Of a stretch of DNA of 64,000 nucleotides, positions 47,956-59,872 are shown piece by piece. Origin of the DNA: Cavenderia fasciculata (lineage: Eukaryota > Evosea > Eumycetozoa > Acytosteliales > Cavenderiaceae); NCBI RefSeq assembly GCF_000203815.1, contig NW_004457729.1, forward strand, positions 3,968,674 through 4,032,673, written 5' to 3'. The notes under the pieces are model-generated. The model was not told where the DNA came from and did no database searches. It was given only the letters and a program-made list of their open reading frames with translations. Position numbers and translations under genes: made by a program. Numbering within the stretch: position 1 is the first letter of the stretch; the number at the start of each line of letters is the position of its first letter.

Positions 47956-50567
47956 ATCAATTGCAGGAAGTACCAAAACAGTAAGATATGATTTAAATAT
48001 TTCCAATCCAGAGACTCTAACTACACTTTATATGAGTGGTCCACTCACAACTTGGTTCCCAAAAGATTTTAAACTATATCAAAAACTTGCTTCTTTGTAA
48101 CTATATAAGAATCATTTACATTATTATTATTATTATTAATTTATTAATTTTTTTTTTTTAGGTCATTTAATGGGATCAATTTTACAACAGAAAATCCAAT
48201 TATAGATTATCCACCAAATCTTTTCTCTCTTGCCATAACAAATACCAATATGACCACTTTTCCACAAATCCCTCTTCCAAAAACTTTAGGTTCAACGTAA
48301 ATACTATAGTAGAAACCCCCTTTTATTACTAGTTTATATTTATATTCTATTTTTTTTTAGACAATTATTTTCAAATAATTTTACAACCTTTCCATGGGAT
48401 TTATTTCAAGATTCAAAACAAATTTCTCCTATTGACGTATCTGAAAATCGTATACTAGCTGGAACAGTTCCAGAGTCAATGTGTAAATTCAAATTAAAAA
48501 TTCAAAATACCTCTATTACAAGTGTTCCATCATGTTTTTGGTGTTATCAATGGACCATACAAACCAGTCTTTTACAACCTCCCAATTTCATCTGTCCAGT
48601 AACATTTGACAATCAAACCATTGTCACTAGGAATGGACAAGCTTTGGTATATGGATCCAATCTAGGTTATGGAATCCAAACGATAAATTATACTCTTACA
48701 CTGATCATACCAAACTCTGTATTGAATATGAAAATACCCAGTTTTGCTCCATTTAAAACTTCACAACCACAGGTTTTATCAGTTAACCTTTCAACCAATG
48801 CCAATACATCTTATAATCTAAATGTAATTGAAGCTGGTGTAGATATTTTAAATATCAACAATGTAGATAATTTCACCTATACTCAACAACCATCAAATCT
48901 ACAAATCAAAATTTTATTTGCAAGTTTAAATCCAAATCTACAACATCAAGTTGGATTGAATTCTTCCCTACCTTGTAATATTGTATCAATTACTACAAAC
49001 TATATTATATGTAATACTAGTATTATACCTGATCCAGGTAGTTATAATATTACAATCTCAAATCAATATTATCAATCATTTTATTTATTTAATTTTATTC
49101 CAAGTATGATAAAAATCAAAAAATATTTAAAAATGATTTAAATTTAAAGTAAATAACTTAATTATTTTTCTATCTATCTTTTTTTTTCTAGAATATCCAA
49201 CAGTTACAGCAGGAATTATAAATGATAATAATAATAATAATAATAATAGATCAAAATTAATTAGTTTATATGGTTATTATGGTAATTTAAATTATTCAAA
49301 TACATTGGTATTGATTAATAATACATTGATATGTAATATTGGATTTATAAATGATAGATTAATTAATTGTACCATCGAAACAATTAATCAAAATTATGGA
49401 CCAGCTTCTATAAATGTTCAAATCGATAATCTTCAATATTTTAAAAATGATGTACTTTATTTTTATCCTCCAAACAAAAACAACAACAATACAGATCAAC
49501 TTTTAAAACAATGTCAAGAAACAACTCTAAATTGTTTCGGTAATGGTCAATGTAATGAATTTGGTAAATGTGATTGTATTGAAAATTATAATCCAATTGA
49601 TAATTGTTTAACAAAATGTATGTATTAAAAGTTCCAATAATCATTTTTAACAATTTATTTACTTTTTTTTTCTATAGATTTCAATTCAAGTGTAAATACA
49701 ACAACAGATCCATTAAAACCAACAACTTCATTTGATATTAATGGTGTTGATTTCCAATTTGAAATTGTATCAATTCAAGAATTAAATTCTGAAAATGATG
49801 ACATGGTACAACAATTAATAGTAGACAAATGGAATTCAACGATTACAACAATCAATTCAACAACCATTGCAAATTATTATTTAATTGTAAATCAAAGCGA
49901 GGTTACAATGCCATTATTAAATGTATCTGCTGTTATATCATATTCACCTAAAGCAAGAACAACGATGTTTGGGGGAAATGAAATCGAAATGAATCCAAAT
50001 TCAATCAAACTATCAATTGAAATTAATAATTGGGAATTTAATAGTAACATCAATTCGCTTAGAGTACTTTTCAAAACTAGTCTCCCAAATAATCAAAGTA
50101 TTGAAATATGTCAACAAGCAAGTGATGAAATCAAATCAATATCATATGACCTATCATCAAGTAGTATTCAATATCTAAGAGTATTAAAAGATGGAATTCA
50201 ATTTACAGGTAGATTCTTGGATTATATTGTATCTGATGGTCGAAACACCTATTCAAGAACACAATTGGTATCATTAACACCGTCAGAACAATCAACAACG
50301 GAATCTATAGCATTGATTGGTATTTTATTACCACAATGTCAATCATGTATTATTGATCCTGATTTTACACCTCTGTTGGTTGATACAAGTCAAAGTCAAT
50401 GTGGAGACAACCCATCAAATAATAACACATGGAAGATTATTGTTGGTGTAACAATTGGTGGATCAATATTTATTGCTGCCATTATAGGTGCCATCATTTA
50501 TGCTAAAAAGTATACTAATCTAAAATATAATATTTTTAAATTAAAAAATTTAAATAAATCAAATTAA
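46942..50567 (+). CDS. LRR-like/TIG/EGF cell-surface protein (ComC-like), intact copy 1
   Basis: Nine exons: 46942-47041, 47120-47255, 47320-47484, 47542-47880, 47971-48096, 48162-48296, 48361-49103, 49192-49617 and 49678-50567; 1019 aa. Exon 5 needs the acceptor GGAAG|TACC to keep the frame. The layout is: signal peptide (1-28); LRR-like ectodomain starting LDSAIFIIKQYGIEIP; a Cys-containing region (VPSCFWCYQ); a TIG/IPT-like domain (YPTVTAGI to DVLYFYPP); an EGF-like module (CFGNGQCNEFGKCDC); a distal ectodomain; a membrane segment (IIVGVTIGGSIFIAAIIGAI); and a short basic tail. It resembles dictyostelid ComC/Tgr-type adhesion and signalling proteins. Copy 2 lacks two of its introns (47881-47970 and 48097-48161). 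Confidence 0.85.
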
Positions 50568-50675
50568 TTCATTTTCTCTCTACAAAAAGGTTTGTTTTTT
50601 TTTATTTATTTACTATTATTATTAAAAAGGTTGTATGGGTTGATTGGTTGTTGCAATTTATTTATTTGTTGTTTT

Positions 50676-51625
50676 TTATTTCTTTGGAGCAGTAGATGAT
50701 GATGAAGATTGTTCCTTTTCCTCATCCTTTTCCTTTTCTACTTCTTCTACCAACTTTTCAACCTCTGACTCTTCCAATAATGAAATTGGTTGATTTCTTC
50801 TAATGATTGCAATTTCGATATTCTTGTTTCCAGATTCTACAACCTAAAATTAAAATAAAAATAAAATAATTAATAACCTAATCAATCAATTATTATTTTT
50901 CTTTTTCTTTTTCTATTTCTAATTTACTTCTAATAAAGCTCTAACAGCAAGTTTAATTGATTCGGCATCACTATTGTCTGTATAATTCTTTTCAAGGAAT
51001 TCAGAGACAGCTTTAGAGTTTCTACCAATAGCGGCAGCCTTCCAAGAGCTAAATGAACCAGATGGATCAGTTTGGAAGAGACGTGGAGTACCATCACTAT
51101 CAAAACCAACAATCAATGTTGAAATACCAAATGGACGAACACCACCACTCTGTGTGTATCTTTGTTGAATACCTGCAATATATTTGGCAATATATTCTAC
51201 TGTTGGTGTATCATCTAATGATAATCTATATGATTGACATTCAACCAATGCCTAAAAAAGAAATAGAATAGATTAAAAAGAACATGATTAGTCTTTCTTT
51301 TCTTTCTTTTCTTTTCTCTCTTTTCTTTTCTCTCTTTCTTTTCTTTTTTTTTTTTTACCTTATTAATTAATACACGAGAATCAGCAGTTAAACCAGCAAA
51401 AGTTAAACAAATATGATCATCAATCTTTACAATCTTTCTTATTGATCTAGCATCTTGTAACTTTGCAGTAGATTTCTTTTCTACACCAAGAATGATAACA
51501 TCTTTACCACGAACACCAATAGCAACTGTACCCTTACGTACAGCTTCCATAGCATATTCTACTTGAAACAAATGTCCATCTGGTGAAAACACTGTAATAG
51601 CTCTATCGTATCTTGCTGATGACAT
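50676..51625 (-). CDS. psmA7: 20S proteasome subunit alpha-4 (PSMA7)
   Basis: Exons are 51625-51359, 51251-50928 and 50843-50676, all phase 0; 252 aa. The alpha-type N-terminal signature [20 protein letters not shown] is intact, followed by [48 protein letters not shown] and [17 protein letters not shown]. All of these match alpha-4 rather than other alpha subunits. The C-terminus is an acidic-basic low-complexity tail ([15 protein letters not shown]). It is a structural subunit of the outer 20S ring. It lies between, and opposite to, the first LRR/TIG/EGF gene. Confidence 0.95.
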
Positions 51626-52168
51626 TCTTTATCTCTTTTTTATTTATTTATTATACAAATTTATATATATTTAATGATGATTAATTAAAAGTGTTTTTGT
51701 GAACATCAAGATCATCCACAAAAAAAAAATTTTGAATAACACTTTTTTTTTAATTTATTTTTTTATAAAAACATAAATACAAGTGACAATTAATTTAGTA
51801 TTTCTTTCTTTTTCAAACATGAAACAACTTGTTCATTCAATCATTAATCTACATTTTCACTATATTTATATATTTCTTAAAAAAAGAAAAAAAGATTTAA
51901 AGGACAGACCTCGGGGGGGGGGGGGGGGGTTTCGTTCTTCGAGAAATGTGGGTCACCACATGTTAAGTTAATTTACTTTAGGAGATTTTAATAGCAGTAT
52001 GAGGTCTTGAGAATACATTTAATCTATTGTCGATATCAAATGCATCGAAATTTAATATACTTGCTACTTTTATGGGACTTATAAGTATTATTCTATGAAA
52101 ATTCTCATTGATTTCATTTTTATGTAAGACGCACAAACTAGTATTTATTCTCATATATTATATTATCT

Positions 52169-52205
<37 letters not shown>

Positions 52206-52210
52206 TCAAT
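51626..52210. promoter_or_regulatory. Divergent promoter region with poly-G and CT tracts
   Basis: Head-to-head spacer between proteasome alpha-4 and the orphan gene at 52211. It contains a 17-base G run (51913-51929) and a long CT dinucleotide tract (about 52174-52203) ending just before the orphan gene's start. No ORF is supported. Confidence 0.45.
51913..51929 (+). repeat. Poly-G tract (17 G)
   Basis: Seventeen consecutive G residues flanked by GACCTC and TTTCGTTCTTCG. It is the second such tract in the window. Confidence 0.8.
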
Positions 52211-53152
52211 ATGACATGTCATAATAGTAATTGTATACCATGGTCAACATTATTAGAATGTGACAAGGTAAAAGAAGAAATGTTGACAAAAGGAATAGGA
52301 ATTAGATCAAAAGGATATAAAGAATATATTAAACCATACAAGAAAAAGTTGAAGTACTTTATCAATTCATTGGCAGAGGCAATTGAATCAAAAGAGATTG
52401 CTGAACGTAAACTATACTCGATGAAGGATTTGTATCGATTGACAACTGTCTATGCTGACAAGGACTGTCATGATGACGATGGACTCAATCGATATGTGTG
52501 TAGGTTTTGTGACCCTGCACCTCTGCATTCTGGCAATCCAACACAATACTTTTCATTTTGGGAGGGCGAGCAGGAATGGAAGCTTGGAGGTGACCACAAT
52601 CGATACTCTTACGAGGTGTGTGTCATTAAACTATTGTGGCGAAGAAACAAAATGGCAAATATATTGGCATTGATTCAACGTGGTGGAGATCTTGATCTAA
52701 TGGACAATCTTCATGATTTTTGTGGTGGTTATGGACTGTACAATACAATGCACGAGTGTCTAAGGATGTATATATTTGTTAACCTTTATATTGCTGCTGG
52801 TACTGTCAATCAACAAAGACTCAATCCTAAAACGAAACGATTGGAATACCCAAAACATACAAGTGACACTTCTGAAAAATTGATAGAGTTTGATATCTTT
52901 GCACCATACCTAGAACCCAAACAAAGTCGGTACATGTCAACTCTACTCACAGATGATTATCATCAAGAAAATAATATCTCCAAATTGGCATTTAAAATGA
53001 TTTACAATTATAGTATGATGGCAAGAGAATGGGGTAAACCAAAAGATTGGTATACCGAAATTAAAATTGCTCTTGCTCATAATGATTTTAGTTTTAGATT
53101 CTTAATTCCTCTTTATTGGCAACATGATGATGAAAATGAAAATGAAGATTAA
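52211..53152 (+). CDS. Orphan 313-aa intronless protein
   Basis: A single uninterrupted frame begins MTCHNSNCIPWSTLLECDKV and ends in an acidic tail (DDENENED). It has several Cys (YVCRFCDPAPLH, FCGGYG), aromatic-rich stretches (QYFSFWEGEQEW) and a helical middle (SLAEAIESKEIAERKLYSM). There is no signal peptide or clear membrane segment. T- and A-ending codons match local lineage-specific genes. No family is recognised. The start is preceded immediately by a CT tract, a common promoter feature in this window. Confidence 0.75.
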   Translation: MTCHNSNCIPWSTLLECDKVKEEMLTKGIGIRSKGYKEYIKPYKKKLKYFINSLAEAIESKEIAERKLYSMKDLYRLTTVYADKDCHDDDGLNRYVCRFCDPAPLHSGNPTQYFSFWEGEQEWKLGGDHNRYSYEVCVIKLLWRRNKMANILALIQRGGDLDLMDNLHDFCGGYGLYNTMHECLRMYIFVNLYIAAGTVNQQRLNPKTKRLEYPKHTSDTSEKLIEFDIFAPYLEPKQSRYMSTLLTDDYHQENNISKLAFKMIYNYSMMAREWGKPKDWYTEIKIALAHNDFSFRFLIPLYWQHDDENENED

Positions 53153-53228
53153 AAAAGATTAAAAAAGATTAATAAATTGTAAATAAATAATAAAATGTGT
53201 AAGATTTATAAATTAATTAATTATTTAT

Positions 53229-56200
53229 TTATTTATTTTGTATTTTTACAGAGTTTGAATATTTTAGATTAGTATACTTTTTAGCATAGAGGATGGCACC
53301 TACAATGGTAACAATCAATACAACTCCACCAATTGTTACACCAACAATAATCTTCCATGTGTTATTATTTGATGGGTTGTCTCCACATTGACTTTGACTG
53401 GTATCAACCAACAGAGGTGTAAAATCAGGATCAATAATACATGATTGACATTGTGGTAATAAAATACCAATCAATGCAACGGACTCTGTTGTTGGTGATT
53501 GTTCTGATGGAGTCAATGATACCAATTGTGTTCTTGAATAGGTGTTTCTACCATCAGATACAATATAATCCAAGAATCTACCTGTAAATTGAATTCCATC
53601 TTTTAATACTCTTAGATATTGAATACTACTTGATGATAGGTCATATGATATTGTTTTGATTTCATCACTTGCTTGTTGACATATTTCAATACTTTGATCG
53701 TTTGGAAGATTGGTTTTAAATAATACTCTAAGTGAATTGATGTTACTACTAAATTCCCAATTATTAATTTCAATTGATAGTTTGATTGAATTTGGATTCA
53801 TTTCGATTTCATTTCCCCCAAACATCGTTGTTCTTGCAAGAGGTGAATATGATATAACAGCAGATACATTTAATAATGGCATTGTAACCTCGCTTTGATT
53901 TACAATTAAATAATAATTTGCAATGGTTGTTGAATTGATTGTTGTAATCGTTGAACTCCATTTGTCTACTATTAATTGTTTTGCAACTTGATCATTTTCA
54001 TTTAATTCTTGAATTGATACAATTTCAAATTGGAAATCAACACCATTAATATCAAATGAAGTTGTTGGTTTTAATGGATCTGTTGTAGTATTTACACTTG
54101 AATTGAAATCTAAAAACAAAAAGAATAAATAAATAAATAAATTTTAAAATTTGATTAAAATTTTACATACATTTTGTTAAACAATTATCAATTGGATTAT
54201 AGTTTTCAATACAATCACATTTACCAAATTCATTACATTGACCATTACCAAAACAATTCAAAGTTGTTTCTTGACATTGTTTTAAAAGTTGATCTGTATT
54301 ATTATTATTATTATTATTGTTGGGAGGATAAAAATAAAGTACATCATTTTTAAAATATTGAAGATTATCGATTTGAACTTTGACAGAAGCTGGTCCATAG
54401 TTTTGATTAATTGTTTCGATGGTACAATTAATTAATCTATCATTTATAAATCCAATATTACATATCAATGTATTATTAATCAATACAGAAGGGTTGGTTT
54501 GATTTAAATTACCATAATAACCATATAAACTAATCAACTTTGATCTATCATTATTATTATTATTTACAATTCCAGATGTAACCGTTGGATATTCTATTAA
54601 AGAAAACAATTAATATTAAAGTTTCTGATAAAGAATTAATATGATGGTTATTTTTCTTTTTTTTTACAACATACTTGGAATAAAATTAAATAAATAATTT
54701 GTTTGATAATATTGATTTGAAATACTAATATTATAAATACCTGGTTCTGGTATAATACTATTACAAGTAATAGAGTATGAAGCGAGTAAAATGGTGGTAC
54801 AAGACAGAGAATAGTTTAATTGTACTTGATGTTTGAGATTTGGATTTAGACTTGAAAATAAAAATCGCAATTGTAAATGTGATGGTTGTTGGGTGTAGGT
54901 GAAATTGTTATTACTAGGTGATACAACTATACCAGCTTCTATTACATTGATATTATATGATGTTTGGGCATTGTTTGAAAGGTTTAATGATAAAGCCTTT
55001 GGTTGTGATAGATAATAGGATCCAAAGTTTTGAATTTGGATTTGTAGTACCGAGTTGGGTGTGATGGGAGTAAGAGTGTATTCACTGGTTTTAAAACCCC
55101 AACCCAAATTGGATCCATACACCAAAGCTTGTCCAGCTCGAGTGGCAATGACTTGATTATCAAATGTAACTGGACAAATGAAATTGGGAGGTCTTTCAAG
55201 ACTAGTTAAAAAGACTTGATCCAAAGCTTGATAACACCAAAAACATGATGGGACACTTGTAATAGAGGTATTTTGAATTTTTAATTTAAATCTACACATT
55301 GACTCTGGAACTGTTCCAATTAGATTAACATTCTCGCTTAATACAATTGGATTTGATGTTTTTACATTATTAAAAATATCCCATGGAAAACTTGTAAAAT
55401 TATTTGTAAATGCTTGACTATAAATATTTGATAAAAAAGAGTAAATACATTATTATAAAATATAATTGTTGTAATGTTATTTTTGTAGTACTACTATACT
55501 TACAATATCGAAATAGTAAGAGGTAAAGGGATATTTGGAATAGTTGTTAAATTTGAATAGACAATGGAAAAGGTGGCTAGGTTTGGAGGGTAGGATTTGG
55601 TGATTGGATATTCTGAAAAATCTACTCCTTGGAAATTGAGAGAAACTAAATTTGGATAATATTTCATATCTTTTGGTGTCCAACTAGTCAATGCCCCTGA
55701 TAAATAGATATCACCCAATACCTCTGGATGAACTATTTGTACATCAAAATGTTTGTCTCTGCCACCAGTCAAAAACAGTCCAAAAACAGTCGTAGAGTTC
55801 AATTTAACTGTTGTCTTGCTCGATGTTCCACTGTTTATACTAAGGTATTTGAGATTTGGCATTGTCTCTGGTGTAATTGAAATCGTTTCAGGTGCTCTTG
55901 GTGAAAAATTGAGTGACAATGATGCCAATGATGGAAGGTTGACCGTCGATTCATTTACACCAGCCGTTGTCAAATAAACCGCACCCAATGAAAGTTGAGT
56001 CAAACCAGTATGATTGAATAAACCTTTTGGTATATTGTTTGATATTCGATGTAATACTAAATTTCTCATATTTGGCAACATTGATAAGAAATCATCTGGT
56101 ACATTAACCAATGAAATTGCACTTGTACTATTAATAAATAAATAAATAAATAAAAGCTATTAGTTTTTTTAGTCTATAAATAAATAGATTATATTATGTA

Positions 56201-56785
56201 CAATACATACTAAAATGTGACCAAAGATGATAGATTTTTTACATAATCTAAAAAATTAATACTATTATTTCTAACAGACGTATGCGATAAATAGATTGAA
56301 TTGATTTGTGGAAAGTCCAATTGTATTGATGTATTTGGGTTTCCAACATTTGTAAATGTTATTCCTGATATTGTTCTTTAAATTTAATGAATGAATGAAT
56401 GAATGATTAAATAAAAGGAATGAATAATTAATTAATAATATTTATAAAGAGACTATATATATTTACATTGAATCAATATGATAACTTCCTCCAGTACCAC
56501 TATTACTACATTTAAAAATAGGAGATGATCCATAATTACAAAGTGATTGATCTTGTGGTATTGATGGTATTCCAAATTGTTGAATTACAAAGATTGCACT
56601 ATCCACTAATATTGATAATATTAAAGTTGGAATAAAAGATGTATTAATACCTTTTTCGATATATATATAAATCTATCTGTATATTTCTTACATTCTGGTT
56701 TTGAAAGAATTGATTGTTGTGATGTGCATACTCTTATAAAAATCAATATAATAGATGATATAATGATATGTATATTGTTGATCAT
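53229..56785 (-). CDS. LRR-like/TIG/EGF cell-surface protein (ComC-like), intact copy 2
   Basis: Seven exons: 56785-56692, 56605-56467, 56375-56211, 56127-55504, 55417-54675, 54593-54171 and 54109-53229; 1022 aa with consistent phases. The domain order is that of copy 1: signal peptide (MINNIHIIISSIILIFIRV), LRR-like region with VNVPDDFLSMLPNMRNLVL, VPSCFWCYQ, TIG-like domain, EGF-like FGNGQCNEFGKCDC, distal ectodomain, membrane segment (VGVTIGGVVLIVTIVGAI) and a short tail. Its exon 4 is uninterrupted where copy 1 has two introns. Similarity to copy 1 and the pseudogenes is uneven, the EGF-to-tail part being nearly identical, which suggests gene conversion. Confidence 0.87.
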
Positions 56786-57131
56786 TTTATTTGTATGTTG
56801 TTCTATGTTCTATGTTGTTGTTGTTGTACAGTGATCACTCAGATCATTGCGATATAAGTTCTACAAACCCAGGTCATCTGATCTCTTTGTTGTAGTACAT
56901 ATGTACCTGAAAAATAGTTGTCTATACAACCAGTCGTTCATCGTCTTTAATGGTCGACCAGTAGCATGCATTTCTGATCAAACACAAAACTGGGAAGAAA
57001 AGCTTATTTTTAACTCTACAACAAAAAATGTCATACTTTTAGCACTGGTCAAAAAAAAAAAACAAAGTACAATTATTGATGGGATATTTTGATATAAAAC
57101 AATAAATAAATAAATAAATTTTTTTATTATC

Positions 57132-57230
57132 AAAAACTATGTACAATTATTGATGAGATAGTTGATACACTACTCCTGGTTGTGACTAGTATAGCTTTAC
57201 CTTTTAGTTCATCTTACGGATGAGGTTGTT
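57132..57230 (-). repeat. Direct repeat copy of the ribosomal protein L7 terminal exon and 3' flank
   Basis: About 100 bases match 57650-57760, the true end of L7, including the codons for FNNLIRKMN and the stop as well as downstream sequence (TGTGACTAGTATAG). The copy lacks the preceding conserved GGDAGNRE codons and the exon's acceptor, so it is not a usable exon. Confidence 0.75.
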
Positions 57231-57361
57231 AAAGTAGGATTGGAGCCATTGAACAACAAATTGTGGTTTAAGATAAATTAATCAGAGAATTGCAAGAAAA
57301 ACTGTGTATATTTGGAAAAACAAGTTCAATCATTTATCAATCAACTAGATTAATAAATAAT

Positions 57362-57448
57362 CGTTGATCAATCCTTGGGTGTTAAAGAGACGGTCTTTTT
57401 GGGTTTGAGGGTCGAGAAGTTGGAGTCCATTTTTGCGGGTGTTACCTG
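57362..57448 (-). other. Coding-like orphan exon
   Basis: After a TGCAG acceptor the minus strand reads NTRKNGLQLLDPQTQKDRLF and about nine more residues to a TAG. It has C-ending codons (CTC, ACC, CGC) unlike surrounding non-coding DNA. It could be the last exon of a displaced or destroyed gene. No upstream exon was found. Confidence 0.25.
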
Positions 57449-57464
57449 CATTTTAAAGTTAATT

Positions 57465-57835
57465 ATCTTTAATTTACTAATAATTAATCTATTCTTAAAC
57501 CATTAAGGTGGAGATGCTGGGTAGGAAGTTGTGATAGGGGTTGGGAGAAGATGTTGATGGTACTGTGTTGATGAGAAATAATAAACTATCATCAGGGACG
57601 GTTGAGTGAAAAACAAAATTTATGGACGTGAGAGTCCATGAAATAAATTAAAAACTATGTACAATTATTGATGAGATAATTAATTTACTACACCTGGTTG
57701 TGACTAGTATAGGTTTATTAAAGTATCCTTTTAGTTCATCTTACGGATGAGGTTATTAATGTAAGATTCTCTATTTCCTGCGTCTCCACCTTAATGGTTT
57801 AAGAATAGATTAATTATTAGTAAATTGAAGAGATA
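57465..57835. repeat. Inverted repeat of the L7 last intron
   Basis: About 50 bases at 57465-57515 are the reverse complement of 57783-57835, with only a few differences. The right arm is the L7 terminal intron plus the start of its last exon (GGTGGAGA). The left arm is a plus-strand copy that diverges just inside the exon. The arms are separated by about 267 bases that contain the true terminal exon. Confidence 0.75.
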
Positions 57836-58542
57836 AAATATATAAGATTATATGTTATTGATTGATTGTTGATATCTTACCTTCAAGGAAGTGAATCTTC
57901 TTGTGGTTGAAACCACCACGTGGACAGTTAAGCTTGAATGGCCATAAGAAGTTGGAGGCTTGCTTGAAGTGTGGACCACAGGTGAAGATTTCGTGGACAA
58001 GATCTTCCATACAGATCATGTTGAACTTGCCTAACTTGGCCTTGATGATCTTGTTGTGAGTCAATGGGATACGACGGTTGTTGACCTTTCCGTAACCACG
58101 CTTGTAGACGAGTTCCTTGACAGACTTGAGGTTTGGATAACCATAGGCGACGTATGGCTCGACCAACTTGAGCATGTTGATGGTGGCCTTGTTGAGCTTG
58201 ATGAAGACACCGTTGTTCAATTGGAGGAGACGGAACAATCTGAGGATCTTCTTTGGCTTTGGTGAAACACCGTTGACACCACGAATACGGATGACAAAGG
58301 CAACCTTGGCTTCTTCTGGGACGTAGAAGGTGTTGTTGTTCTTGGCGATACGCTTTTGACGGACATCTTCTTGTTCCTTTTGACGGTATTCCTTGACGTA
58401 CTTTTCAGCACGCTTGAAATAGGCGTTTCTGAGCTTGTTACGTCTGAGGACTTGACGCTTGACGATGGCAGCACGGTCAATGGTACGCTTTTGGGCGGTG
58501 GCTCTCTTCTTTAATAAAGATTCTGGAACTGGGGTAGAAACT
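57731..58542 (-). CDS. rpl7: 60S ribosomal protein L7 (first exon not located)
   Basis: Exons 58542-57881 and 57789-57731 encode 239 residues. They contain [20 protein letters not shown], the L30-like fold ([39 protein letters not shown]), [20 protein letters not shown], and the conserved ending [18 protein letters not shown]...NNLIRKMN. The last 19 codons sit on a separate exon joined at GAAG|GTGGAGAC with an AAG acceptor. The 5' exon, which must end in phase 2, is not convincingly visible upstream of 58542; ATG-bearing candidates around 58690 have poor donors. Codon use is strongly C-ending, as expected for a ribosomal protein. Confidence 0.9.
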
Positions 58543-59872
58543 CTAAATAATTATTAAAAAAAAAAAGAAATGGAAAAAATATATGTGTGATTTTAAAAAA
58601 AAGAAAGAAAAAAGGATAGAGAATAAAAGAGAGTAGAAGTTTTTTTTTTAATAACCGGTTAAAAACCAATATATGGACAAGAGAGAAAACATTGGAAACA
58701 AAAGGTAAAAAAAAAAAACATCAAAATCAATTAAATTCAAAACACAACAATTGTTGGTTGATTTAATCCAAGATTATAATCAAGATGTTTTTTTAAAACC
58801 AAACAGTCCCTATAGTTTAGTCACCGCCATTCCTTGCCAAAGAGTCAATCCAATCCTTGCCTTTTTGACTTGTTCTATTTTGGTTTAACTTCCAACCCCG
58901 CATAGTTACTACTTTAAACCAAAATAGCTATTGTCTATAAATATGTCAAATTTAATAAACTATATTAAAAATGATACGAGACAAAAGTTATGTGTTTGGG
59001 ATCAATACTTGATCAAAGAGTTGATCAATCTCTTTGACAATGCCCTCCATTCAATTGCACTATTAGGTCATATGATTTAGAAAAAAAAATAGAACAAAAA
59101 AAACGAGTAAAGTTTTTTTGATTTGTTTTTTTCGGTTTTCATAGGCTGGCATTGATAATGGTGGATGTAATGAATACAAAAATACTTAAAGAAAGAAAAG
59201 CGTGAGCATAATCTTTCTCAATACCCTTCACAAAACGTGATGGACGAAAGAGGTAATATGGGAAATGGAAGCCGGTCTTTTTCAAACTCTAATCTCTCTA
59301 ACCTTTCTTTTCTATTTTTTTACTCGTCACCATTTGGTTCAAAGCATCCCATCAGCTCTTGCCAACTTTCAACAAAAGTAGTGTTGAAAGAAGAAAGAAG
59401 AAGAGTGAGAGAGATATATGTGTATGGGTCAACCGGTTCTTTCCTAAGGAGTTGCTAAAATTCTCGATGTCGTATCCTAATAGCATTAAACCTTGTTTTG
59501 TTTTTTATAAAGAGTGTGTAGGGTTTGGTTGTAGTGGATAGATTAGACAAGAAGAAAGAGGTATAGAGATAGGATAGATAAAAAGGAAGGAGTGCTATAG
59601 GATATCTAAAATCTACTGTTTGGTTGACATTGTTGTATCTTTTAACGGACTTCAAAAGTAAAGAAACTAAAGATGAACCAAAAGTCTAGTTATAGCGCTG
59701 CCGAGGAACGAGCAACCAACGACGATTTTCGAAAATAAAAAAAATTTTAAAATGAATTTCTCAAATCATATCAGCTGAAATGTTTGCCCTGAGCAGTGAC
59801 ACAAAGAGAGTGAGAGAGATCAGCTGATGAATTAATATACATACATAACTTCGTCACTCTCTTTTATATAGG
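58543..59872. other. 1.3 kb spacer between L7 and ELP5
   Basis: Should contain the L7 promoter and first exon. It holds a perfect 14-bp inverted repeat (58875-58927) and several short ORFs (for example 59237-59458) without protein character. No RNA gene is recognised. Confidence 0.5.
58875..58927. repeat. Perfect 14-bp inverted repeat with 25-base loop
   Basis: CTATTTTGGTTTAA (58875-58888) is exactly complementary to TTAAACCAAAATAG (58914-58927), with a GC-richer loop. It lies about 330 bases upstream of the second L7 exon. It could be a transcription-factor palindrome or an RNA hairpin. Confidence 0.6.

Larger units (their letters stand above)
56786..57730. other. Rearranged spacer carrying copies of the L7 3' end
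   Basis: Contains a partial copy of the L7 terminal exon and its flank (57132-57230), an inverted copy of the L7 last intron/exon junction (57465-57515), and a coding-like stretch on the minus strand at about 57362-57448. The proximal part is the promoter side of the surface-protein gene. Confidence 0.6.

Noticed and set aside
47967-47970. Pseudogene call for surface-protein copy 1 because GCAG|GAAG joins out of frame
   Set aside because: Using the next AG (GGAAG|TACC, exon from 47971) restores the frame through all remaining exons.
59237-59458. 73-codon ORF between L7 and ELP5
   Set aside because: Composition is low-complexity Ser/Asn then basic, overlaps another frame of similar length, and has no conserved feature or intron.
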